Part shown: one piece after another, positions 24,873 to 34,363 of the stretch
Layout of the letters: every line of letters begins with the position of its first letter
Numbering within the stretch: the first letter of the stretch is position 1
NCBI GenBank assembly: GCA_035578155.1
Contig: JAPWDM010000007.1
Coordinates: 38,228,413 to 38,292,412, forward strand
Direction: 5' to 3'
From: Brachynemurus nebulosus
Lineage: Eukaryota > Arthropoda > Insecta > Neuroptera > Myrmeleontidae
Length of the DNA stretch: 64,000 nt
Notes under the pieces: model-generated
Told to the model about the DNA's origin: nothing
Seen by the model: the letters and a program-made list of their open reading frames with translations, nothing else
Databases searched by the model: none
Position numbers and translations under genes: made by a program

Positions 24873-25296
24873 TAGTAATGAGCAAATGCAAGACCAAGAC
24901 CGAGACTTGGCAGTCTTGGTCTTGATCTTGTTCTTGCATTAAGAGTCTTGGTATTGGTCTTGCTAATGCAGTTTGAGTCTTGGTCTTGGTCTTGCAAAAT
25001 GCAGTCTTGGTCTTGTTATTGCTAAAAAATCTTGCACTTTCTTGCATTTTTTTATTAGCGAATTTTTTTCTTCTAAAATCAGAATTTTTAGTATCTTTAC
25101 ATATTAATTATACTTTCAAACTATTGCTTTTTTTGCTTTTGTCTTGGTCTTGCTTACTTGAGTCTTGGTATTGGTCTTGCAGCCATACTTATAGTCTTGG
25201 TCTTGCTCTTGGTATACATAGTCTTGGTGTTGGTCTTGCAAAAGATACAAGACCACGACAAGACTGCAAGACCAAGACTAATTTTGTTCATTACTA
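24873..25296 (-). mobile_element. hAT-type MITE with ACCAAG hexamer array, copy C
   Basis: The ends are TAGTAATGAGCAAA and TTTGTTCATTACTA, with an exact 8-bp duplication CTAAGAAG (24865-24872 and 25297-25304). It is inverted relative to copies A and B. The interior again has CTTGGT hexamer arrays at both sides of the unique core. Confidence 0.92.
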
Positions 25297-25856
25297 CTAA
25301 GAAGAATATCCGGGAAATATCTACTCAACAGAAATAAATAGATATTCGATAATTTAGAGGTTTCCAAACTTTTTGCACCCGCGGCTCCCTTAAGTTACAA
25401 ATCATTTCGGGCGACATCCTTTGATTCTCACAACCGAATTTTTCAAAAATATCTATCTGGAAAAACCCGGTTTCACAGCTTCACAGCTATTTTTTTTACT
25501 TTTACTGGGCCTGAAAGCGTCATCATTATTTTCACCTTGAGTTTGAGAAGTCTTACCACAATTTTGTCGTTCCAATTATAAAAATAGAAAAATTTTATCA
25601 AAATTTAAAACTGAGTTGACTTGCACTATCAGAGAATTACCCAGATTTTGTTAACATTTTAATGGCCAGTGTCCGTTCAATTATTCGCAATATAAAAAGA
25701 ATTTAATTTTCTGTGAATTTTTATATGGTAACTTTTGATTCAGTGGTAATCTTACAACATCATTTGCACATAAACACGTATATTTTTTTTGCATATTTTC
25801 TAGTATAATTAGTCAAGTAACTCTCACGTTATTAAATAATCAAATAATTCAGATAA

Positions 25857-26541
25857 TCTATATATGTACATATAATAAAATTGTAACGAGACCATTTCTG
25901 TACATGGAATATTTTTTGAAAATTGTACTGGTGTTGTAAATAGTTATCGATGTAGATACAAAAACAGCGATTTTTAGTGTTTTTGTCTGTCTGTCTGTCT
26001 GTTCACGCATCACGCAAAAACTATTGGACGGATTTTAATGAAATTTGGTGTGATGATAACTTATTACCTGGGTCCACATCTAAAATACTTTTTACTCCGG
26101 GAAAATGGAAAAACCATTTTGAGCATGTGCATACATTCGGCAAAAAAACTATTGGACGGATTTTAATAAAATTTGGTGTGGTGATAACTTATTACCTAGG
26201 GCAACATTTAAGATACTTTTTACTCCGGGAAAATGCCTCATTGCCACGGGAAAATAGAAAAATCATTTTGTGCATGTACACGTATTACGCAAAAACTATT
26301 GGATGGATTTTGATGAAATTCGGTGTGGTGATAACCTATTACTTGGGTTAACATTTAAGATACTTTTTACTCCGGGAAAATGCTTCATTCCCACGGGAAA
26401 ATAGAAAAACCATTTTGAGCATGTGCATGCATTACACAAAAATTATTATTCTTTGCAAGTTCTGTATAATTATTACACTTATATACTTCTCATTGAGTTT
26501 ATAACAATGCTTTGCGTGAACGACGTCGCGGGTACGGCTAG
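25857..26541 (+). mobile_element. Helitron-like element, copy 2, with internal tandem repeats
   Basis: It sits between A and T, starts TCTATATATG and ends GGCTAG, the A|TC...CTRR|T signature of Helitrons. CGACGTCG just before the end can form a short hairpin. The interior holds about three tandem units of roughly 120-125 bp, each with GCAAAAACTATTGGACGGAT, GGTGTGGTGATAACTTATTA and ATACTTTTTACTCCGGGAAA. A TCTG microsatellite is at 25985-26002. No rep/helicase coding, hence non-autonomous. Confidence 0.6.
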
Positions 26542-26744
26542 TTTATAATGAGATAGTTTTTGAATTCAAACAACACTAATCAGTAGTCAGTCAGTCGATT
26601 GAAAACATCAAATAACTACAGTAAATTATAAAAATACAAATAATTAGAGTATGTATCTTTCCGACTAAAAATGTAAACGTGGGAAAAAATTAAAAACTCA
26701 TTTAGCCAATGGCGTATTTACAGGGGAGTTAAGTGGATTTTTAA

Positions 26745-27130
26745 AAGGAGTTTCGTTATTTTGACAGCAAAAATGAAAAGCTCACACCCAAATTTTACCC
26801 TAATTCGACAAATCTCCCCAATTTTAATCCTTTCCATAAAGTTTGATTTGAAGGAAAAGAACTTTAGTGAAGTCACCAAGTTTATCAAAATTTTTCGGTG
26901 CGCTAAAAATCATAAATAAAATGATAGAATGATGAAATTGAAAACGAATTGTAGGTTTTCGCAATCGTTCTTTTCATTTCTACCAAAATTAAGCACGTAG
27001 GACTGCTAGAAACACGGCTTCTGTCGAATCAGTCATTTTTCCAAAAGGAATTTGGTCATTTTGATAGTAAAAATGAAAAAATTCACATCCAAATTACGCT
27101 AGTTCGACCAATCTTCCGTAAACGTTTACC
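26745..27130 (+). repeat. Two diverged copies of a ~90-bp segment
   Basis: 26745-26840 and 27047-27130 share GGA(G/A)TTTCG-TATTTTGA, AGCAAAAATGAAAA, TCACA(C/T)CCAAATT and TTCGAC(A/C)AATCT. No coding sense is seen. Confidence 0.45.
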
Positions 27131-27741
27131 GACATTTGCAAACATTTTTGTCGCTTAAGAATTTTTTAAAGCAGTTTATTTATGAGTTTACCAGTTTAAG
27201 TTTCCACGCCAATCCGTTTCTGAGTTTTCAAAATCTGAGAAAAAGTTTTTACTAGAGAATTTTATTTTATATATTGTGGCTAACATATTATGAAGTCACA
27301 AACATTTGAAAATGAAAATTTTATAAGAAAAACTAGTAATTATTTTGTTAATTAGTAATTTAATGATAAAAAGAATACACTCAGTTGTTCTTGACACCGT
27401 AAAAGTTTAATAGCACAAGTGGTTTCATTGTAACTTAACGCAGACACATAGTTCAATGACGCTCAAAGGTAATTTTTCGAAATTATTTTCAAACACAGAT
27501 TCGCTTAATTTTTTGCCTCCCTGGCCTCCCAAAATTTAGGCCACTTTAAAATCTTTATTGTTAAATGTTAAGTAGCCACACGTAAAATTCTATATTTATC
27601 TTTTAACATTCTTGGAAATCGATCCTTTCGTACGTCATTAGTGAAGTGATGCATAGTAAAGGATAAGTGATGGATAGTTAACACTCTTGGCAATCCTTAG
27701 CAATTCTTTGTTTACCTGACAATGTAGAGATGGGTTGGGAA

Positions 27742-28002
27742 CAGGGTTGCCCCGGAAAAATGCCACCCCTACTTTATCCCAAAAATGCTAAAAAATAGGT
27801 ATTTTTGATGTAAAAAATGACGAGCAAAAAAAAAAATACGCGCTAATTTTTAAATCAACTCTCAAAACAAGTGAAAAATTGATTGAAGTTTTATCCCTAA
27901 TAAAAATCAATTTTTTTCAGTCTTCTGGTAAAATTCCCTGATTTTTCCAGAAAGTAAAAATTCCCTGACATTTCCAGGTTTTCCAGTAATGTGGCCACCA
28001 TG
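27742..28002. mobile_element. Possible diverged CAGGGTGGC-type MITE
   Basis: It begins CAGGGTTGCCCC and ends CCAGTAATGTGGCCACCATG. TTCCCTGA motifs in the right half mirror TCAGGGA motifs of the element at 13238-13520. No target duplication is visible, so the boundaries are uncertain. Confidence 0.35.
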
Positions 28003-28155
28003 ACTATCAAAACCAGTAAAATAATTTTAATAAAAAAATCACATCACGAAAATTGAAACTCATTTCGCGAAATTTGAAAAAAACTCAACAATGAACAAAG
28101 GTATTGTTTTAGGCTAATCGGATCCCGAGTGGGCGCGTCCGTGTTTGCCGCCGCC

Positions 28156-31100
28156 ATGTTCTCATCTGACGGCCCTGAAGAATCAGAGGAATCGCACGGT
28201 TTGTTGACGCTCCACTATGGGAAGCACCACGCGACGATAGTCGAAGAGATTCGTACGTGTTTCGATTCGGAAAATTTCGCGGACATGGCATTTGTATGTG
28301 ATGATCGTACGGTATTGGCGGCACATCGTTTAATAATGGCCAGTGCGTCACCGCTCGTCTGTAAAGTACTTAGCGAATCAACATGCGCCGACGGTCAGGG
28401 ACTTGCAACAATACTCATTCCAGGTGTTAAGGCAGCACATATGCGACACGTTCTCAACTTTTTGTATCATGGACAAGTTACGATCCAAGTGAGTTGACTT
28501 AAAAAAAAATTTATTTACACGCATGATTTGAAATAGGGAAAGACAGATGCACAAAAAAAAACCATAATTTTTTATATAACGTAAAAGCCCCTATACCGGA
28601 ACGCGATGATAATATGTCCGAACAGTTTTAACATTTATATATTAATGAAGTTATTTCTGAAAGAAACCTCTGATAACAAAAATTATTATTAATAGAATGG
28701 TTATTTTTCAATTTAAATTAATCTCGCATTTAATGTTTCGATACTTAATTATTTGTATATTGTAATAAATATACATATTAAACAATTTTTGTTGAATACA
28801 GTACTTCGATCCTTTATTTACGTGTGACACTTAAACCATTCTATGTTTCCTACTTTGACGTCTAGATGTCACTCTATTACACGTCTGTTTGTATATCGGT
28901 TCCCAACACCTAGTGTCATTAATATTTCTTTGTTTGGATATAGATGTCGACATTTTGTAAAAGAAAAACATTAATAAATAAAAATTTTTGGATTGAATTT
29001 TTTTAAAAACATTCATTGGATTAAGAAAACTTTCTTTCATGTTTATTAAGAAAAAAAAATGGGTGTTTAATTTATTTGCCAATTTTTATAAGCCAGTTTA
29101 ATTACACACCTAAAAATAGTGTTCGGGTATAGGGACTTTTACGTTACAGGGTATTATTTTTGTTAACTTTGTTAAAATTCATCGAAAATTTTTAGTGAAT
29201 TTCGTAAATTTTTAATATTAACAAAAACATTAAAAAATGATCGGTGCTCTGAAGTTGGATAATATTATAATATAAATACCGTTAATTTTAAAAAGAAAAA
29301 CTATATAAAAAAAATTAGACTGACCTAAATTAGACTTACCTATTTCAAATCAAGGATGTATTTTGATCGCAATCGAATGATCTACAACTGATCTATTTGT
29401 TTTAGTCGAACGAAATCGATAGTATTCAAGAATTGTTTGACTTGCTTCAAATAAAATCGCATTTAAGAAATTCAACAGTTCCAAATGATCGAGACGGTGA
29501 GACGAAATCCAATTCCAATGCGGCGACAACGACGGCCCATCAACAGAGTCATTCGTCAGCGTCGTCAAGTTGTTCGTCCAGTAACAAAGACGTCGATAAT
29601 CGATCGACAAGTTCAACAAGCAGTAAACGACATTCACTCTCCATGGACATAAACACGGTGGTCGTTAAGAAAGAAAATTTGAAAAGTGAAGACCCAGATG
29701 ACGAGAAAGAGGAAGGCAAGTCAAAAAATGTCTCGATTGTGAAACAAGTGTCTAATTGTTCGAAAATTTCAGGGGAAATTGTTGAAGACGATGAACCAGA
29801 CGAGGAGATCGAATGCGGTCGGGTCACGTCTCGACGAAGAAGTTCGTCGAATCCGGTCAATCTTTCACTAAACAATACAAATAATATCTCAGAACATTCG
29901 TCCAATAACAAAGAAGCACCTGATAATGAGGTAACTATCAACAAAGTAAGTATTAACCCTAGAATCATACGTTGGTCTACGAGTCAAGTTAATCATACAT
30001 CGGCGTCGTTTCGACGAATGGACTTTTTACGGGGAGTTTTAGAGTTTATTTGCAAAAAAACATTTTTTTTTACATAACAATACTACAAAAGCGAACAAAA
30101 TATTTAAAAAAATTGGATTTGGAAAAATTTCTTAATATAAATATTTAATAATTTTTTTAATCTTTTTATCAAAGCATATTTTCACTATAAAAATTAAAAA
30201 ATAGATAAATACATCAATTGTATCATAAAACATGTCTTTCAAATAACTAATTTATGAACTATTATGAGTCAGTGGACATGTGTGACTTTACAGAATGTGA
30301 AATTTCTCAGTCATAAATATTCCTATAGATATGTAGTTATTTCCCCATTAGGCACATTTGTAAATTTTCTAAAATTTGTTAGTAATTTTTAGAATAAAAT
30401 CTCAAAAAATAATAAAAATTAAAATATTTTCCACAAAATAAATTGTTAACCTTTTATTAAGTCACTTGAAACGCATTCTTTAGTTTTCGATTCAATATAT
30501 TAAAATTTCAGTATTATGTCGTCTAGCTATAAGTCAAACAGCTGTAATCATCTTTCACATTATCATAATCATTGAATAAATTAATTATAACATCCATATC
30601 TTTAATAAATTTTCGAAAAATTAGGAAAACTTTTATATGTGGAGTACAAAATCTTTAGAAAAAAATGTAGGTTAATCATACATCGTCGTCCTTTTGATGC
30701 ACACTATTTCAGTATAAAAAAAAAACGACAATAGCTATAAACAAAATTTATACGTCTTATGTGTTATAATAACAAATAAATTAGATAACAGAAGTTTCAC
30801 AGCAAGCGGGCACCGACAAGTTGTAGTATTGGAGCAGGTAGAGAAGTTCGTTCGTCGTTTTGACGAGTACGTATGATTCTAGGGTTAAGTAAGTATACAC
30901 TCATATTTACAATATTTTTAGGAAAATCAAAATTCTTCGGACAAACGAAAGAGATCCTTAACGTCTGAAGAGGTAGCCGAATCGTTTAAATCGCGACATT
31001 CCCCTTCAAAACTCCCGCAGAGGGTAAGTGAAATGATCAACACTTATCAACAAGTTCGACCAATTTGTATTGACATGGACACACGAGAATTACGACACCC

Positions 31101-32103
31101 CGAGGAGTATTCGCCACTTAAACCACCCCTGAACAATGAACAAGACCTTATATCAATGGTTCAAACGCCTGAAAATTATGTGGTGACACCACATCGGAAA
31201 CGACGTCCCGGATTCCATAATTCACCCGCGCAAAACCCGCCATTTGTTCCATTTTCCACGTCATATATTGACGAGTTAGCGCAACACCATCAGAGATATC
31301 GGAAACGAAGTCCTGGTCTAAGGCATTCCATGTTGACGACCGTACATCATCCGCTCAGTGTGTCCGCACCGCCATATCTGGCCGATCGAACGCACAGCCC
31401 GCCACTTGGACATCGTCTGGACACTCAAGTACCTCCCGAAGAAATCGTAGTTAAATTTAGGCCTCCCAGTGCCGATCAAACAACGATAACCTCCCCGAGT
31501 CCCACACCGTCACCGCTCTCCTATCCGCATTTCACCGAGCACGCTTGGGGTGCGTGGTCGCTCTGTCAGCCGCAAGTTGTCCCGCCGGCAAAATCTGACG
31601 ATCGCGAGTCTGTGTCGGCCGCGGTGGCAGCGTTGGCATTTGCCGGATCAGTGGGTGACACGCGCGGCTCGGAGAGTGCATCACATTCGTCGGTCAGTGT
31701 CACACCGGTAAGCGTCACGAACAACACCACAATCAAAACGTCCACCGCCAGCGGATCGACCGGCGGCCAAACGTCTGGTGCTGTACGCGAGTATCGTTGT
31801 GAATATTGTGGCAAACAGTTTGGCATGTCCTGGAATCTAAAGACACATTTACGTGTGCACACCGGTGAAAAACCGTTCGCGTGTCGTTTGTGTGTGGCGA
31901 TGTTTAAACAGAAAGCGCATTTATTGAAACATTTATGTTCAGTGCATCGAAATGTTATATCGGCCGGTGATTCCAGTGGTTCCGGCAAGTTTAATTGTTG
32001 TTTCTGTGCCCTCATGTTTGAATCGTTACCGGAATTGATTAGACATTTATCCGGACCGCATAATAATTTACTTCTTAGTAAAAATTTACATGAAAACAAA
32101 TGA
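28156..32103 (+). CDS. ken: BTB/C2H2 zinc-finger transcriptional repressor (ken and barbie orthologue)
   Basis: Exons 28156-28488, 29406-29945 and 30922-32103, all joined in phase 0 (684 aa). The first coding exon begins after an acceptor at 28111-28112; the ATG at 28156 has a strong GCCGCC context. Residues about 20-131 are a BTB/POZ dimerisation domain ([20 protein letters not shown], and in exon 2 [12 protein letters not shown]). A Ser/Asn-rich and then acidic linker follows (to about residue 230), then a Pro/Ser/Thr-rich region. Three zinc fingers close the protein: C584/C587/H600/H604, C612/C615/H628/H633 and C650/C653/H666/H671, with the TGEKPF linker between the first two. The finger block [17 protein letters not shown] and the LRKHL-like second finger match Drosophila Ken, a nuclear repressor of a subset of JAK/STAT targets and functionally like BCL6. 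Introns carry two transposon insertions. Orthology rests on remembered family features, so another insect BTB-ZF remains possible. Confidence 0.85.
28579..29144. mobile_element. 566-bp Tc1/mariner-type MITE in ken intron 1
   Basis: The TIRs ACGTAAAAGCCCCTATACCG and CGGGTATAGGGACTTTTACG-T lie between TA dinucleotides (28577-28578 and 29145-29146). The left 170 bp match the MITE at 8459-8696, including TTAATGAAGTTATTTCTGAA. The right part (about 28745-29100) is extra sequence absent from the short copy; it may be the ancestral interior or a later insertion. Confidence 0.75.
29957..30884. mobile_element. 928-bp piggyBac-type MITE in ken intron 2, TSD TTAA
   Basis: The 16-bp perfect TIR CCCTAGAATCATACGT is flanked by TTAA on both sides (29953-29956 and 30885-30888). 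CCCTAGAA after TTAA is the piggyBac hallmark. A subterminal block GTTAATCATACATCG occurs at about 29988 and again at about 30672. No transposase frame is present, so it is non-autonomous. It lies 7 bp into the intron and leaves the GTAAGTA donor intact. Removing it and one TTAA would leave an intron of only 44 bp. Confidence 0.88.
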
Positions 32104-32202
32104 CCTTCCTGTCTCAACTATGGCTGCCATTTTAAAAAGTGTGAATTAACTTTTTTTTTTAGATAAGTCGAAGTGACACTATTGAACTTATTTGTATAAA
32201 CT

Positions 32203-32208
32203 AATAAA
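32203..32208 (+). terminator. Likely ken polyadenylation signal
   Basis: AATAAA about 100 bp after the ken stop codon. A second AATAAA follows near 32257. Either could be used. Confidence 0.5.
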
Positions 32209-32804
32209 AAATTGTCATTTCTGGATGTGATACTATTGATTAAATAATGGAAACGTAATAAAACGTAATGTAAATGTGGTATAGAAGCAATTTTACTGTA
32301 ATATTTCGTTCAGAATTCTCACGTATGACGTATTTTTTGTATTCAAGTGCCTTGTTGTTCATTTTTTTTATAGATTTTATTGTAGAATTAGTTTTTTTCA
32401 GTCGTACGTTGAATTCTGAACAGTATTTCAAGATGTTCAGGAGAAAAAGGGTTCTCTCCCTCAGGGAATAGGATAATTAAACGTATGGTTTTGTATATAA
32501 AAGAAAAACCTCTTCACTCTAAACCGAAAATAAACCCCATTTTTTTTTTTTTTAAAATGGCCGAAGCTTTTTCTTCATTTTTATTTTTTTTAATCTTTAA
32601 TTTCGCCATTTTGTTACGCGTAGTGTCTGACATGTGCGCGCAAAATACAAAAAAAAAAAATGTTTTTTTTTTTTTTTAAATAACGGTAATGGGTAGTCTT
32701 GGACTCTTTTGACCAATTTTTTGTATTTTAAGTAAATTTAACAATGGCGTACTATAATCTTCAATTTTCAAACAAAAGTATTACATGTTGATACGTCCCA
32801 GCCG

Positions 32805-32828
32805 GTTCAAGGTCATATGACCTTGAAC
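32805..32828. promoter_or_regulatory. Perfect 24-bp palindrome of two TCAAGGTCA half sites
   Basis: The sequence reads GTTCAAGGTCAT followed by its exact reverse complement. TCAAGGTCA is the extended half site bound by FTZ-F1 and ERR type nuclear receptors; here two face each other with a 2-bp spacer (AGGTCA-TA-TGACCT). It lies 0.7 kb downstream of ken. Function as a response element is inference. Confidence 0.35.
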
Positions 32829-33258
32829 ATATTTGTACTCTTTATTTAAGTAAAAATTCAAAAAAAAAAAATGAAAAAAATATTAAATATTTTTTGCAGT
32901 ATTAATTGAGATTTAAGAAACAATTTTAAAATTTAATTTTAAATTTTTTACTTTCATTTTTGTTCTATTTTTTTTTTCTTTTTTTAAATTTTGTTAGCAA
33001 ATTTCCACCGATTTAAAAGTAATCGTTGATAAGTTTTCTTTTTTTTTTATTTTAATTATATTTTTCCTTTGTTTTTAAGCTTAGTTTCCCATAAAGTATT
33101 TTTCAATAATTTTAGTTTTTATAATTTTCTTTAACAACAGTAATTTAATTTAAGAATATTGGGCCGTGAGAAGTCTCCTAAACACAAAATGGACGGCCTG
33201 GATGTTTGTTTATTCAAAATGAATCTCTTTTTGCTGTGTTCAACAAAACATTTTGGCT

Positions 33259-33340
33259 TGTTCACACTGAGTTAGTAATAAATCATAAGTAACAAACAGC
33301 TCTATTTGACCGATACCTATTACTTACTCAGTGTGGACAA
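33259..33340. mobile_element. Small MITE, copy 1
   Basis: It begins TTGTTCACACTGAGTTAGTA and ends TACTTACTCAGTGTGGACAA, an imperfect inverted repeat over about 30 bp. A relative lies at 37673-37778, and similar ends occur near 35525-35555 and 36608-36715. Confidence 0.55.
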
Positions 33341-34347
33341 CTTTTATTTGTTAAATATTTTATGTTCCAAAAAAAATACGCAATTTTTTTGTTAATTAGT
33401 TTTTTTTTGGGTGGTAATGAACCGTTTTGCCTATTGTTTAGCTAAAAGTTTATGTAATTAGTTTGTAGTTTGTATTTTAGAATTACAATTAATCTAAAAA
33501 TTCAAGTTGTTGATCTCTAAATAGCGTAAGATGGTTCATTGAGTTTTTAAAGCGTCAGTGACGTCAGGATTACACCAGGAAATGTATTGTTGTGAGTTAA
33601 CTGTGATAGGTGTTAAAAGAAAATACGTAATTTCATGAAAAATTAATTTAACTCACCTCACGTGTACGAGTCTGCCATTGTATTTTAACTACGGTATCCT
33701 AATGGCTGCGCCAGTTCTGTCATCGCTTTTTATCAAATGTATGATGGATCACGCAAAACTTTTAATGTACAGTCGCTACTTTAAAACAATTTAAAAAGAG
33801 GAGTTATTTGTCAATTCCTTAAAAAATAATTACGTACTTGTTCTGATTTCAGTGGGGCAGATTTTAATACCAGTGACTTTTTTTTTGATTTGACTTGTCA
33901 ATCGTATGTGAGTTTGGTTTGTGGAAATTCTTTGGTTTTCAAAAAATCATTTTTAAAAAAAAAGAACTAATTAATAAAAAAGGATTTTTTTAAACTTTGG
34001 AACATTAAAATTTACTTTTAGAGCTTTTAATTATTTATAAAAAAAAATGTATTAATATTATTTGCTAAAAGATACCAGTTTGATAATTATTTTGTCAAAG
34101 CTTTGTACATATTTGTTGATACTTTCTTAGTCTTTACAAACGAAAAAAAATATCTTTAATAAATTTTTTGCAGTATTCTTGTGTAATTTTTTATTTTTGT
34201 TGATAACGTAACCATCTTTCTTACCCGACAAAATCCTGTCGCTCCTTTTCACTGATTCCTAATAGATGAACTTGCCAAAAACTGGTATTTTTTGCTTTAA
34301 TTCTTTGCAAATTCAAATTGTGTTTGATAATTTAAAATATATGAAGT

Positions 34348-34363
34348 CCGGCTCGAAGGACCA
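34348..34363 (+). repeat. CCGGCTCGAAGGACCA motif, copy 1
   Basis: This 16-mer recurs at 38860-38875 (identical) and 60667-60682 (one change), each followed by A-rich sequence. GGCTCGAAGGACC loosely resembles a Pol III B box, so these may be ends of a short SINE. Confidence 0.4.

Noticed and set aside
25977..26351. A 124-codon frame with repeated RKNYWTDFNEIWCDDN-like units.
   Set aside because: The repeats follow the tandem DNA units of the Helitron-like element; no known protein family and no start or splice context.
26538..26541. Treating every CTAG-T as a Helitron end.
   Set aside because: Only the copy at 25857-26541 also has A|TC at the start and a hairpin-capable GC-rich end; the 9909 case is kept at low confidence.
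29549..29968. A 139-codon minus-strand frame rich in Ser/Leu.
   Set aside because: Antisense shadow of ken exon 2, which has clear BTB continuation and correct splice sites.
31566..32117. A 183-codon minus-strand frame.
   Set aside because: Antisense shadow of the ken zinc-finger exon.
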